A stretch of 64,000 nt of DNA from DASXUG01 sp036504995 (GTDB lineage Bacteria > Pseudomonadota > Gammaproteobacteria > Burkholderiales > Methylophilaceae). This document shows positions 18,103-26,967 of the stretch, piece after piece (position 1 is the stretch's first letter; every line of letters starts with the position of its first letter). The notes under the pieces were generated by a model. The model had not been told where the DNA came from and did no database searches. It saw only the letters and a program-made list of their open reading frames with translations. Made by a program: the position numbers and the translations under genes. Location: NCBI GenBank assembly GCA_036504995.1, contig DASXUG010000005.1, forward strand, positions 1 through 64,000. The letters run 5' to 3'.

Positions 18103-18842
18103 TAGCCGTTCAACTCTTCAGCCAAGGCTTGTGCTGCTGCAAAGTCGATTGTACCTTCGTAAATGGCGCGACCTGTAATTGCGCCCATAATACCTTCAGA
18201 CTCCACCGCGCAAAGTTTGCGGACATCATCCAAATTAGTTAAGCCACCGCTAGCAATGACGGGGATCGTTAACGCTTGCGCCAACGCTACTGTTGCATCG
18301 ATATTCACACCGCTCAACATGCCGTCACGACCAATATCGGTGTACACCACAGCCTCTACACCGTAATCTTCAAATTTTTTGGCCAAATCTACCACATCAT
18401 GCCCAGTTAATTTAGACCAACCATCGACGGCAACCTTGCCATCTTTTGCGTCTAAACCCACCATAATTTGCCCAGGAAAAGCATAGCAAGCCTCATGTAA
18501 AAAGCCTGGGCTTTTTACAGCAGCCGTACCGATAATGACATAGCTAATACCACTATCTAAATACTTCTCTATGGTTTCCAAGTCACGGATTCCGCCGCCC
18601 AATTGAATGGGAATATCACCACCCACCGCGCTGACGATGGACTTAATGGCGGCTGCATTCACTGGCTTACCAGCAAACGCACCGTTTAAATCCACCAAAT
18701 GCAAGCGTTTGCCGCCTTGGTCTACCCAGTGGCGCGCCATCGCGCCAGGGTCTTCAGAGAATACAGTTGCGCCTTCCATGACGCCTTGTTTGAGTCTGAC
18801 ACAATGGCCGTCTTTTAAATCAATTGCAGGGATAATTAACAT
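18102..18842 (-). CDS. hisA: ProFAR isomerase
   Basis: 246-residue half-barrel duplication closely related to HisF. Catalytic Asp residues lie in IPAIDLKDGHCVRLKQG and VYTDIGRDGMLSG. It carries out the Amadori rearrangement of ProFAR to PRFAR. Confidence 0.97.
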   Translation of the reverse strand: MLIIPAIDLKDGHCVRLKQGVMEGATVFSEDPGAMARHWVDQGGKRLHLVDLNGAFAGKPVNAAAIKSIVSAVGGDIPIQLGGGIRDLETIEKYLDSGISYVIIGTAAVKSPGFLHEACYAFPGQIMVGLDAKDGKVAVDGWSKLTGHDVVDLAKKFEDYGVEAVVYTDIGRDGMLSGVNIDATVALAQALTIPVIASGGLTNLDDVRKLCAVESEGIMGAITGRAIYEGTIDFAAAQALAEELNG

Positions 18843-18860
18843 AATTTCATCAAGTTTAGG

Positions 18861-19505
18861 TTAAGACTGTCCATTCCATTGGACAAAGTTGGATAAAAGT
18901 TGCAAGCCAGCATGCTGACTTTTCTCTGGGTGAAATTGCACAGCAAAAATATTATCGCGTGCCACAGCACCCGTGAATTTTGCAGGATATTCCGTTTGAC
19001 CTACCACCAAGGCCTGATCATCAGGCTCTACAAAATAGCTATGCACATAATAAAAACGCTCACCCTCAGCTATATCGGCCCACATAGGATGAGATTTAGT
19101 TTGAGCAACACGATTCCAGCCCATATGCGGCACTTTGAGTTTACTGCCGTCTGCATCATGCATACTGACAGCAGGGAAGCGCTTCACATTACCTTTAAGA
19201 ATCCCCAGCCCCGCAGCATTGCCCTCTTCACTGTGTTCAAACAAAAGTTGCAAGCCAATACAAATGCCGAGAAATGGTTTAGTGGCGGCCGCCTCAATAA
19301 CAGACTGGCGTAAATCACGTGCATCAAGCTCGCGCATACAGTCTGGCATGGCACCTTGCCCTGGAAACACTACGCGTTTAGCGGCATTAATTTCCTTGGG
19401 GTCACTGGTGACGACCACAGAAAGCTTAGGCGCCACGTGCTCGATCGCTTTAGATACCGAGCGCAAGTTGCCCATTCCGTAATCTACTACTGCGATATCA
19501 ATCAT
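18861..19505 (-). CDS. hisH: Imidazole glycerol phosphate synthase, glutaminase subunit
   Basis: 214-residue class I glutamine amidotransferase. The nucleophile elbow GICIGLQLLFEHSEE gives the catalytic Cys; the His and Glu are in FAVQFHPEKSQ. It supplies ammonia to HisF. It lies 18 bases upstream of hisA and about 100 bases downstream of hisB. Confidence 0.97.
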   Translation of the reverse strand: MIDIAVVDYGMGNLRSVSKAIEHVAPKLSVVVTSDPKEINAAKRVVFPGQGAMPDCMRELDARDLRQSVIEAAATKPFLGICIGLQLLFEHSEEGNAAGLGILKGNVKRFPAVSMHDADGSKLKVPHMGWNRVAQTKSHPMWADIAEGERFYYVHSYFVEPDDQALVVGQTEYPAKFTGAVARDNIFAVQFHPEKSQHAGLQLLSNFVQWNGQS

Positions 19506-19607
19506 GATTTGAATGAATTATTTTCTGAAAATACATAAGGCCGTCTACAAACTAAAGTTGAAGCTATTTAAATTAACAACCCTTGAAATTTATAACGAAA
19601 CCTGAGT

Positions 19608-20195
19608 TTACAATGAACCTTTGGTTGAAGGCATAATCCCCGCCATACGCGGATCTAACTCAATAGCCACACGCAAAGCACGTCCAAAGGCTTTAAAAAT
19701 GGTCTCAGCCTGATGATGCGCATTATCGCCGCGCAAATTATCAATATGTAAAGTCACTAGGGCGTGATTAATAAATCCCTGAAAAAATTCATGGATTAAA
19801 TCCACATCAAAATCGCCAATACGCGCACGCGTGAACTCAACAAAGAACTCTAGCCCAGGGCGACCAGATAAATCTAAAACAACGCGTGACAATGCTTCAT
19901 CGAGCGGCACATAAGCATGACCATAACGGCGTATGCCTTTTTTATCGCCTAGTGCTTTAATAAAAGCCTGACCTAAGGTAATACCAATATCTTCTACAGT
20001 ATGATGCGCATCGATATGCAAATCCCCTTTGGCTTTGACAGAGATATCCATCATGCCATGGCGGGCAATTTGATCGAGCATGTGATCGAGAAAAGGCAAT
20101 CCAGTTTCAAAGCTGGATACACCTGTTCCATCTAAATTGATAGAAACTGAAATCTGAGTTTCAAGGGTGTTACGACTAACTTCTGCAATACGCAT
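19608..20195 (-). CDS. hisB: Imidazoleglycerol-phosphate dehydratase
   Basis: 195 residues, monofunctional, with no fused histidinol phosphatase. Metal-binding clusters HIDAHHTVEDIG and the later DNAHHQAETIFKAFGRALR are the two repeats of the family. It is separated from hisC by the hps gene and its terminator, so it probably has its own promoter in 20196-20294, although I see no convincing one. Confidence 0.97.
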   Translation of the reverse strand: MRIAEVSRNTLETQISVSINLDGTGVSSFETGLPFLDHMLDQIARHGMMDISVKAKGDLHIDAHHTVEDIGITLGQAFIKALGDKKGIRRYGHAYVPLDEALSRVVLDLSGRPGLEFFVEFTRARIGDFDVDLIHEFFQGFINHALVTLHIDNLRGDNAHHQAETIFKAFGRALRVAIELDPRMAGIMPSTKGSL

Positions 20196-20294
20196 AAATA
20201 ATGACGTACTTTCAATAGGTAATAAATCTTATCTTAATAAAATAATTGCGAGACGAAATAAAATCAAGCAAATAAGGCAAACCATTACAAACTA

Positions 20295-20338
20295 AAAACC
20301 GCCACAAAACACAAACAAACATGTTTTGTAGCGGTTTT
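20295..20338 (-). terminator. Rho-independent terminator of hps
   Basis: The minus-strand transcript folds AAAACCGCTACAAAAC against GTTTTGTGGCGGTTTT, 16 pairs with one G-U, around a 12-base loop. The 3' arm ends in a T-run followed by TAGTTTG. It isolates hps from hisB. Confidence 0.8.
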
Positions 20339-20380
20339 CATTATTCCAAAATTACTAAACAGCTAATAATTACTTAAAAA

Positions 20381-21061
20381 TTAGCTAAATAATTTTTTTA
20401 CCCAACCGAACAAACCACCGCCAGTAGCACTGTCATGTGCTAATGCAGTGATTTCAGCAGCAGAAGCAGCTGGATCAGCAGCGCCGTAGATAGCAGCACC
20501 AGCTACAATGATAGTAGCGCCAGCATCTTTAACTTGTTTAACTGTTGCAGCTTTAACACCGCCAGCTACAGAAACTTTAACGCCTAAGCCTAAGCCGTTT
20601 ACTAAAGCTAAGTCAGCAAATGGAGTTTGACCAGCAGCTTGTTGGTCTAAACCAGTGTGCACGCCAATGATGTGCGCGCCCATTTTAACCGCTTCTTTAG
20701 TACGAGTAGCTTTGTCAGCTACGTTGATCAAGTCAACTTGAGCTTCTTTACCGTATTTGTTAGCAACATCAATTACGCCTTTGATAGTGCCTAAGTCAGC
20801 AGTACCCAAAACTGTACAAATATCTGCACCAGCTTTGTAGAATGGCTCAGCTTCGTAGAAGCCAGCATCCATAGTTTTCAAATCAACTAAGATTTTGTTG
20901 TTTGGGAATTTAGCGCGCAATGTTTTCAACAACTCAATGCCGTTATGCTTGATGCATGGCGTACCGATTTCTAAAATATCAACATGCGGTGCAACTTTGG
21001 CAGCTAAAGCTACAGTTGCGTCAAAATCTAATGAGTCTAATGCCATTTGGGTTAGTGCCAC
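20381..21061 (-). CDS. hps: 3-hexulose-6-phosphate synthase (RuMP cycle)
   Basis: 226-residue TIM barrel of the OMP-decarboxylase suprafamily. The DxKxxD signature is D60-K62-D65 in VDLKTMDAG. It condenses formaldehyde with ribulose 5-phosphate, the entry step of formaldehyde assimilation in RuMP methylotrophs. The start is GTG with an excellent GGAGGA site; the internal ATG five codons in is too far from it. A short hydrophobic-basic tail (GGGLFGWVKKLFS) extends the usual length of about 210. It sits between hisC and hisB but has its own strong promoter and terminator. The partner isomerase gene is not in the window. Confidence 0.95.
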   Translation of the reverse strand: MALTQMALDSLDFDATVALAAKVAPHVDILEIGTPCIKHNGIELLKTLRAKFPNNKILVDLKTMDAGFYEAEPFYKAGADICTVLGTADLGTIKGVIDVANKYGKEAQVDLINVADKATRTKEAVKMGAHIIGVHTGLDQQAAGQTPFADLALVNGLGLGVKVSVAGGVKAATVKQVKDAGATIIVAGAAIYGAADPAASAAEITALAHDSATGGGLFGWVKKLFS

Positions 21062-21118
21062 GATACTTCCTCCACTTAAATACAGGTTAAATTCAGATCT
21101 ACAATCTATCTAGATATA

Positions 21119-21160
21119 TTATGATACATTTTTTCTAGCCTTTAGGGGAAGTTCATTCAT
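21119..21160 (-). other. Possible 13-codon upstream reading frame in the hps 5' leader
   Basis: The predicted hps transcript has a leader of roughly 120 bases. It contains ATG...TAA encoding MNELPLKARKNVS, with no clear ribosome site. The leader can also form small hairpins (ATCTA/TAGAT). A regulatory role is speculative. Confidence 0.2.
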
Positions 21161-21188
21161 AACTCTGAAACTTTTCTCCCGAAGCGCC

Positions 21189-21217
21189 TTTATATAATGA
21201 TTTTGACGATTGGTCAA
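21189..21217 (-). promoter_or_regulatory. Promoter of hps
   Basis: Minus strand TTGACC (21212-21217), exactly 17 bases, TATAAA (21189-21194). It is one of the best sigma-70 promoters in the window, which fits a very highly expressed methylotrophy gene. Confidence 0.8.
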
Positions 21218-21218
21218 A
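21202..21218. repeat. Inverted repeat TTTGAC-N5-GTCAAA over the hps -35 box
   Basis: Perfect 6-bp arms five bases apart, overlapping the -35 hexamer. The arms, spacing and position relative to -35 are the same as at 622-638 in the tRNA-tuf promoter. It is a candidate binding site for a shared regulator. Confidence 0.4.
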
Positions 21219-21239
21219 GGAATTTACAAAAAACCTATA

Positions 21240-22310
21240 TTAAATAGTCTCTTGAAGTATTTTTTTGAGCGACTTAACCAGCTGATCGCACGCTTGATCG
21301 GTGCCTATGGTAATTCGCATAAATTGTGCAATACGCGCTGGCTTTTTAAAGTGGCGAATAATGATGGACTCTTCGCGCAGCTGATTGGCCAAGGCCAATG
21401 CATCATGCTCAGGATGACGTGCAAAAATAAAGTTTGCACCTGATGGCAAGACCTCAAAGCCAAGCGCATGCAGATCGACAACCAAGCGCTCCCGTGTCGC
21501 GATTACTTTATGACGCGTTGCTTCAAAATACTCAACATCTTGCATGGCAGCAGTAGCGCCTGCTTCTGCAAAACGATCTATTGGATATGAGTTAAAGCTA
21601 TCCTTCACACGAATCAGCGCTTCAATTAAATCAGGGTGCCCCATGGCAAAACCGACACGCAAGCCCGCTAATGAGCGTGCTTTAGATAACGTATGCACCA
21701 CCAGCAAATTAGGATAAGAGTTAATTAATTTAACAGCAGACTCTGTACCAAAATCCACATACGCCTCATCAATGACCACCACAGATTCTGTATTCGCTTT
21801 TAACAAACGCTCAATCTCACTTAAGGCAAGCGGAATCCCCGTTGGGGCATTAGGATTAGGGAAAATAATGCCGCCATTTGGGCGCATATAATCTGCCACA
21901 TTAATTGCAAATTGCGCATCAAGTGCAATAGTCTCGTAACTAATATCGTACAGACCGCAGTATACTGGGTAAAAACTATAAGTGATATCAGGGAACAGCA
22001 GCGGGGCTTCATGCTTAAACAGGGCATGAAATACGTGCGCTAACACTTCGTCAGAACCGTTACCCACAAATATTTGCTTACTATTCAAACCATGATGCTC
22101 GGCAATCGCCGCTTTAAGCTTATCTGAATTGGGGTCAGGGTAAAGACGTAGCGTTTCCGCAGCTTCAGCCTGCAGCGCAGCAATCACCTTAGGGCTAGGG
22201 CCATAAGGGTTTTCATTGGTGTTTAGCTTAATCAGATTATTAATCTTAGGCTGCTCACCTGGCACATAAGGCGTGAGCTCATGCACCAACGCACTCCAGA
22301 ACTTACTCAT
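21240..22310 (-). CDS. hisC: Histidinol-phosphate aminotransferase
   Basis: 356-residue fold-type I PLP enzyme. Marks are LNTNENPYGPSPKV, the cofactor Asp/Tyr region VVIDEAYVDFG, and the Schiff-base Lys in HTLSKARSLAGLRVG. Its start overlaps the hisD stop by four bases. It is the last gene of the murA-hisGDC block before hps interrupts the operon. Confidence 0.96.
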   Translation of the reverse strand: MSKFWSALVHELTPYVPGEQPKINNLIKLNTNENPYGPSPKVIAALQAEAAETLRLYPDPNSDKLKAAIAEHHGLNSKQIFVGNGSDEVLAHVFHALFKHEAPLLFPDITYSFYPVYCGLYDISYETIALDAQFAINVADYMRPNGGIIFPNPNAPTGIPLALSEIERLLKANTESVVVIDEAYVDFGTESAVKLINSYPNLLVVHTLSKARSLAGLRVGFAMGHPDLIEALIRVKDSFNSYPIDRFAEAGATAAMQDVEYFEATRHKVIATRERLVVDLHALGFEVLPSGANFIFARHPEHDALALANQLREESIIIRHFKKPARIAQFMRITIGTDQACDQLVKSLKKILQETI

Positions 22311-23602
22311 TTCAGCCTGTACTCCGCGCTTCTAGCGTGCGCTTGCAAACCTTCGCCATAGGCCAAAGTTGCGGCAATTTTGCCGAGCTTCTGTGCGCCC
22401 TCACTCGACACCATAATTAGGCTTGAGCGTTTTTGGAAGTCATACACACCGAGTGGCGATGAAAAGCGTGCTGTACGTGATGTTGGCAATACGTGGTTTG
22501 GGCCAGCACAATAGTCACCAAGCGCTTCACAGGTATCGCGTCCCATAAAAATAGCGCCTGCGTGTTTAATTTTCGCGCTGAATTCCAGCGCATTATCCAT
22601 AGAAAGCTCTAAGTGCTCTGGCGCGATGTAATTGCAGATAGCTGCAGCCTCATCTAAATCTTTGACTAAAATCAGCGCACCACGATTTTCTAGCGAGGTA
22701 CGAATAATGTCTTTACGCGGCATTTCTTCGACTTGACGATCAATGCTGACAGCGACTTTATCCAAGAAGTCCGCATCTGGGGAAAGCAAAATAGCTTGTG
22801 CGAGTTCATCATGTTCAGCCTGACTAAACAAATCCATCGCCGTCCAATCTGGGTTACTTTTCCCATCGCTAATCACTAAAATTTCTGATGGGCCAGCCAC
22901 CATATCTATGCCAACCACTCCGAACACGCGACGTTTTGCGGCTGCAACATAGGCATTACCTGGGCCTGTGACTTTATCCACCTGTGGCACGGTTGCAGTA
23001 CCATAGGCCAACGCGCCTACCGCTTGGGCACCACCAATACAGAATACACGATCCACACCACAAACGGCAGCAGCGGCCAAGACTAGCTGATTCTTTTCGC
23101 CATTAGGCGTTGGTACAACCATAATCAACTCTTGCACACCAGCAACCTTGGCTGGAATGGCATTCATCAGCACGCTTGAAGGATAGGCAGCTTTACCACC
23201 TGGCACGTACAAACCAACACGATCCAATGCCGTTACCTGCTGACCAAGTAACGTACCATCTGCTTCAGTATAGCTCCAAGATTGCATTACCTGTTTTTCA
23301 TGGTAACTACGCACCCTAGCCGCGGCCTCTTGCAAAGCATGTCGCTGCTCAGATGGCAGTCCATTTAATGCAGCTTGTAATTCCGCCTGGCTAATTTCAA
23401 GCTCAGCCATACTTGTTACACTGGTTTTATCAAAACGATTGGTATATTCCAGCACTGCTGCATCACCGCGCTTTTTTACATCACGCAAAATATCTGCAAC
23501 AACCAGATCAATACTATCGTCTTGCGCCGTTTCAAAAGCGAGCAAGTCTTTTAAATTTTTATCGAAATCAACATCTTGGGTAGAAAAACGTTTAATCTTC
23601 AT
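22307..23602 (-). CDS. hisD: Histidinol dehydrogenase
   Basis: 431 residues. The zinc/NAD site is seen in GPSEILVISD, FSQAEHDELAQAI and the signature IAPEHLEL; GPNHVLPT follows. It performs the last two oxidations to histidine. Confidence 0.97.
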   Translation of the reverse strand: MKIKRFSTQDVDFDKNLKDLLAFETAQDDSIDLVVADILRDVKKRGDAAVLEYTNRFDKTSVTSMAELEISQAELQAALNGLPSEQRHALQEAAARVRSYHEKQVMQSWSYTEADGTLLGQQVTALDRVGLYVPGGKAAYPSSVLMNAIPAKVAGVQELIMVVPTPNGEKNQLVLAAAAVCGVDRVFCIGGAQAVGALAYGTATVPQVDKVTGPGNAYVAAAKRRVFGVVGIDMVAGPSEILVISDGKSNPDWTAMDLFSQAEHDELAQAILLSPDADFLDKVAVSIDRQVEEMPRKDIIRTSLENRGALILVKDLDEAAAICNYIAPEHLELSMDNALEFSAKIKHAGAIFMGRDTCEALGDYCAGPNHVLPTSRTARFSSPLGVYDFQKRSSLIMVSSEGAQKLGKIAATLAYGEGLQAHARSAEYRLK

Positions 23603-23616
23603 TATTACTATTCCTG

Positions 23617-24273
23617 TTAGGCTTTTGCCACTTCACTCTTACCAATCGCCGATGCAAAGGCATCTATCATTGGCTGCAACGCTGCACGCTTGAGCTTATG
23701 AGACGCCTGATTGACCACTAGACGTGAACTAATATCCATAATATGTTCAACGGCTTTCAAATTATTGGCGCGTAGCGTCCCACCAGTGCTCACTAGATCG
23801 ACAATTGCATCCGCCAGCCCCACCAATGGACCAAGCTCCATCGAGCCATAAAGTTTAATCAAATCTACGTGCATGCCTTTGTCGGCAAAGTGATCACGCG
23901 CTGTCTTTACATACTTTGTCACCACTTTAAGCCTAGCCCCTCGGCGTAGTGAAGCCTCATAATCAAAATCATCGCGCACCGCAACCATCATTTTGCATTT
24001 AGCGATTTGCAGATCTAGCGGCTGATACAAGCCCTCGCCGCCATGCTCATGCAATACATCTTTACCTGCAATGCCCAAATCTGCTGCACCATATTGAACG
24101 TAAGTCGGCACATCGGAAGCTCGCACGATAATCAAGCGCACATCGGGACGATTAGTTTCTAAAATCAGCTTACGCGAAGACTCTGGCGCTTCTAGCGCGT
24201 GAATACCCGCCGCAGCCAAGAGTGGCGTGGTTTCTTCAAAAATTCTTCCCTTGCTTAAGGCAATTGTAATCAT
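23617..24273 (-). CDS. hisG: ATP phosphoribosyltransferase, short form
   Basis: 218 residues, the HisG-S form without the C-terminal regulatory domain. Such enzymes need the HisZ subunit for activity and feedback control; hisZ is not in this window. The signature DAIVDLVSTGGTLRANNLK, the PRPP-binding region, is clear. It follows murA by 33 bases. Confidence 0.96.
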   Translation of the reverse strand: MITIALSKGRIFEETTPLLAAAGIHALEAPESSRKLILETNRPDVRLIIVRASDVPTYVQYGAADLGIAGKDVLHEHGGEGLYQPLDLQIAKCKMMVAVRDDFDYEASLRRGARLKVVTKYVKTARDHFADKGMHVDLIKLYGSMELGPLVGLADAIVDLVSTGGTLRANNLKAVEHIMDISSRLVVNQASHKLKRAALQPMIDAFASAIGKSEVAKA

Positions 24274-24306
24274 ATTTATTAGCTTTTTGATTAGGCGCGC
24301 AGTCGG

Positions 24307-25572
24307 TTAATTTGATCGACGAACTTTTGCACCCAGTTTTGTTAATTTTTCTTCTAGAAACTCATAGCCGCGATCTAGGTGATAAATGCGCTCTATCACG
24401 GTTTCGCCGCGCGCCACTAAGCCTGACAACACCAAACTTGCAGAAGCGCGTAAGTCGGTCGCCATCACAGTGGCGCCATCTAAGAAATCCACGCCCTTAA
24501 CCAAGGCGGTATTACCGTCTATGCTAATATCTGCGCCTAGGCGTTGCATTTCTTGCACATGCATAAAACGGTTTTCAAAAATCGTTTCCGTGACCTTGGC
24601 CACACCCTCTGCCACGCTATTAAGCGCCATAAACTGTGCCTGCATATCCGTTGGAAAAGCAGGGTGCGGCGCAGTACGAATATTGACAGCCTTGAGTTTA
24701 CCGTTGCCCTCTACGGTAATACTGCTATCGTCATGTGTCACGCTGGCGCCTGCTTCGCGTAGTTTTTCAATCACGGCGTCTAACAAATCGGCGCGTGCAT
24801 TCAGCAATTTAACTTTGCCGCCAGTCATCGCTGCCGCTACCATATAAGTACCCGCCTCGATACGGTCGCAAACAATATTGTGCTTTGCGCCACTTAGTTT
24901 TTCCACGCCTTCAATGGTAATCACATCGGTGCCAGCACCTGTGATTTTTGCGCCCATTTTATTGAGACACTCAGCTAAATCAACCACCTCTGGCTCTTTA
25001 GCTGCATTTTCCAGTACTGTGGTGCCTTGCGCCAATGCAGCAGCCATCATCAGGTTTTCTGTGCCAGTGACCGTCACCATATCCATGTAATAGCGCGTGC
25101 CTTGTAAGCGGCGATTGGGCAAATGTAAGGTGCTGGCCTGAATATAACCATGTGTAATGTGAATCGCCGCACCCATTGCTTGCAGACCCTTGATATGCAA
25201 ATCAACGGGACGAGATCCAATAGCACAGCCACCGGGCAAAGAAACACGCGCACTGCCAAAGCGAGCAAGCAGGGGGCCTAGCACTAGGATAGAAGCACGC
25301 ATGGTTTTCACCATTTCATAAGTCGCTTCAAACGAGGCCACTTCGCTTGCATCTAGGCTTACTTGAGCGCCATTACGCGCAATCTTAACGCCCATGGTAT
25401 CCAACAGCTTAAGGGTCGTATCAATATCCTTTAAGGCGGCAACACTGGTTAACTCTAGCGGTGTCTCTGCCAACAAAGCAGCACACAAAATAGGTAACGC
25501 GGCATTTTTAGCGCCAGAAACGATTACCTCACCTTGCAGAGGATAGCCACCCTCAATGACCAATTTATCCAA
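24307..25572 (-). CDS. murA: UDP-N-acetylglucosamine 1-carboxyvinyltransferase
   Basis: 421 residues of inside-out alpha/beta barrel. K22-N23 (SGAKNAALP) and the catalytic C116 (LPGGCAIGSRPVD) are present; Cys predicts fosfomycin sensitivity. It commits UDP-GlcNAc to peptidoglycan. It abuts grxD directly (stop codon of grxD at 25573) and leads into hisG, the common betaproteobacterial arrangement. Confidence 0.97.
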   Translation of the reverse strand: MDKLVIEGGYPLQGEVIVSGAKNAALPILCAALLAETPLELTSVAALKDIDTTLKLLDTMGVKIARNGAQVSLDASEVASFEATYEMVKTMRASILVLGPLLARFGSARVSLPGGCAIGSRPVDLHIKGLQAMGAAIHITHGYIQASTLHLPNRRLQGTRYYMDMVTVTGTENLMMAAALAQGTTVLENAAKEPEVVDLAECLNKMGAKITGAGTDVITIEGVEKLSGAKHNIVCDRIEAGTYMVAAAMTGGKVKLLNARADLLDAVIEKLREAGASVTHDDSSITVEGNGKLKAVNIRTAPHPAFPTDMQAQFMALNSVAEGVAKVTETIFENRFMHVQEMQRLGADISIDGNTALVKGVDFLDGATVMATDLRASASLVLSGLVARGETVIERIYHLDRGYEFLEEKLTKLGAKVRRSN

Positions 25573-25884
25573 TTAAGCAGCGCTTTCTATCATTTTCTTC
25601 AACTCACCACTCTCATACATGGCACGCATAATGTCAGCACCACCCACAAACTCACCTTTGATGTAGAGCTGAGGAATAGTCGGCCAACTGGCGTACACTT
25701 TAATGCCTTCACGAATGGCAGGATCTTGCAGCACATCAACGGCAACATACTTCGCTTCGCAAGCATCTAGAATTTGTGTCGCCAAATTTGAAAAACCACA
25801 TTGTGGAAACTTCGGGCTACCTTTCATGTATAGCACCACTGGGTTTGATGTTACTTGGCTCTTAATTGTTTCTTGTATATCCAT
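25573..25884 (-). CDS. grxD: Monothiol glutaredoxin (Grx4 type)
   Basis: 103 residues. The active site is CGFS in KFPQCGFSN, which marks the iron-sulfur-binding monothiol class; WPTIPQLYIKGEFVGGADI binds glutathione. Grx4 proteins share a [2Fe-2S] cluster with BolA proteins, and the adjacent upstream gene encodes a BolA protein. GGAG precedes the ATG. A possible own promoter lies at 25912-25940. Confidence 0.95.
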   Translation of the reverse strand: MDIQETIKSQVTSNPVVLYMKGSPKFPQCGFSNLATQILDACEAKYVAVDVLQDPAIREGIKVYASWPTIPQLYIKGEFVGGADIMRAMYESGELKKMIESAA

Positions 25885-25911
25885 TTTAATCTCCTAAATA
25901 ATCGCTAATCT

Positions 25912-25940
25912 ATTGTGTTGTTTGACCGCTACAGAGTCAA
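25912..25940 (-). promoter_or_regulatory. Candidate promoter of grxD-murA-his block
   Basis: Minus strand TTGACT (25935-25940), 17 bases, CACAAT (25912-25917). The -35 sits in an inverted repeat GTTTGAC-N9-GTCAAAC (25920-25942), with the same arms as the repeats at 622 and 21202 but longer spacing. Confidence 0.4.
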
Positions 25941-25941
25941 A

Positions 25942-26196
25942 CTAATGTCTTGCAGCCCACGTATCCGGGGTAAAGGTCTTAATCGATAGCGCATGGATTT
26001 CCTGGCGCATTCTGTCGCCCAGCGCCTGATAAACCAATTGATGCTGTTGCACCATGTTTTTACCTACAAAGGCTGGGCTCACTACTACGGCCTCAAAATG
26101 CTGCCCATCATCGCCTAATACTTCGACAAACTCACAGGCCAAGCCTTGTGAAATATAAATTTTAATATCGTTTGCACTTAACATGCTTATCCCCAT
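25942..26196 (-). CDS. ibaG: BolA-family protein (IbaG-like)
   Basis: 84 residues. The class II KH-like BolA fold ends in the conserved RMRQEIHALSIKTFTPDTW segment. BolA proteins act with monothiol glutaredoxins in iron-sulfur trafficking. The gene follows the ABC-2 permease without a gap and is followed by grxD, so both partners of the complex are neighbours. Confidence 0.9.
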   Translation of the reverse strand: MGISMLSANDIKIYISQGLACEFVEVLGDDGQHFEAVVVSPAFVGKNMVQQHQLVYQALGDRMRQEIHALSIKTFTPDTWAARH

Positions 26197-26967
26197 TTAA
26201 CCTCTTAATTTATAGCCAGATTTCAGCATGCGCAACGTAATGAATGATAAAACCAAAAAGCTAAACCCCACAACACTTAAACTAATTGCAGGTGAAATAT
26301 CACTGACGCCAAAAAAACCATAGCGAAAACCATCTATCATATAGAAAAATGGGTTTAAGCGCGAAACCTGTTGCCAAAAGCTTGGCAAAGAATGAATCGA
26401 ATAAAACACGCCCGATAAAAATGAGAGCGGCATAATGACAAAGTTTTGGAAGGCCGCCATTTGGTCAAATTTATCCGCCCAAATACCAGCAATAATGCCA
26501 AACGCTCCAAGTAAAGCGCTTCCCAATATCGCAAAAGCAAGCACCGCAAACGGATGCGCCATAGGCAAATCAATAAAGATAATTGCCACTAAATAAATAC
26601 ATAGCCCAACTACCACACCACGCACAATCGCCGCGCCTAAAAAGGCTAAAAAGAACTCTAAATAAGAGAGTGGCGTGAGCAGTAAAAACACGATGCTCCC
26701 CATGACTTTAGACTGAATCAGGCTAGACGATGAGTTGGCAAATGCATTCTGCAATACCGACATCATAATTAAGCCAGGGATTAAGAATGAGGTATACGCC
26801 ACACCATGCACTTGCACGCGGCCTTCCAGCACATGAGAGAACACTAACAAGTACAACAGTGCTGTCATAACAGGTGCCGCCACCGTTTGAAACGCGACGC
26901 GCCAGAAACGCAACAACTCTTTTCTAAATAGTGTCCAGAGGCCCTGGTAATTTATGTCTAAACTCAT
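26197..26967 (-). CDS. ABC-2 type transporter permease (YadH-like)
   Basis: 256 residues with six membrane helices and the ABC-2 signature region near the C-terminus (PLSFLSGVFYSIHSLP). It overlaps the ATPase gene by four bases. The pair between mla and bolA is widespread in betaproteobacteria; the substrate is not established. Confidence 0.88.
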   Translation of the reverse strand: MSLDINYQGLWTLFRKELLRFWRVAFQTVAAPVMTALLYLLVFSHVLEGRVQVHGVAYTSFLIPGLIMMSVLQNAFANSSSSLIQSKVMGSIVFLLLTPLSYLEFFLAFLGAAIVRGVVVGLCIYLVAIIFIDLPMAHPFAVLAFAILGSALLGAFGIIAGIWADKFDQMAAFQNFVIMPLSFLSGVFYSIHSLPSFWQQVSRLNPFFYMIDGFRYGFFGVSDISPAISLSVVGFSFLVLSFITLRMLKSGYKLRG

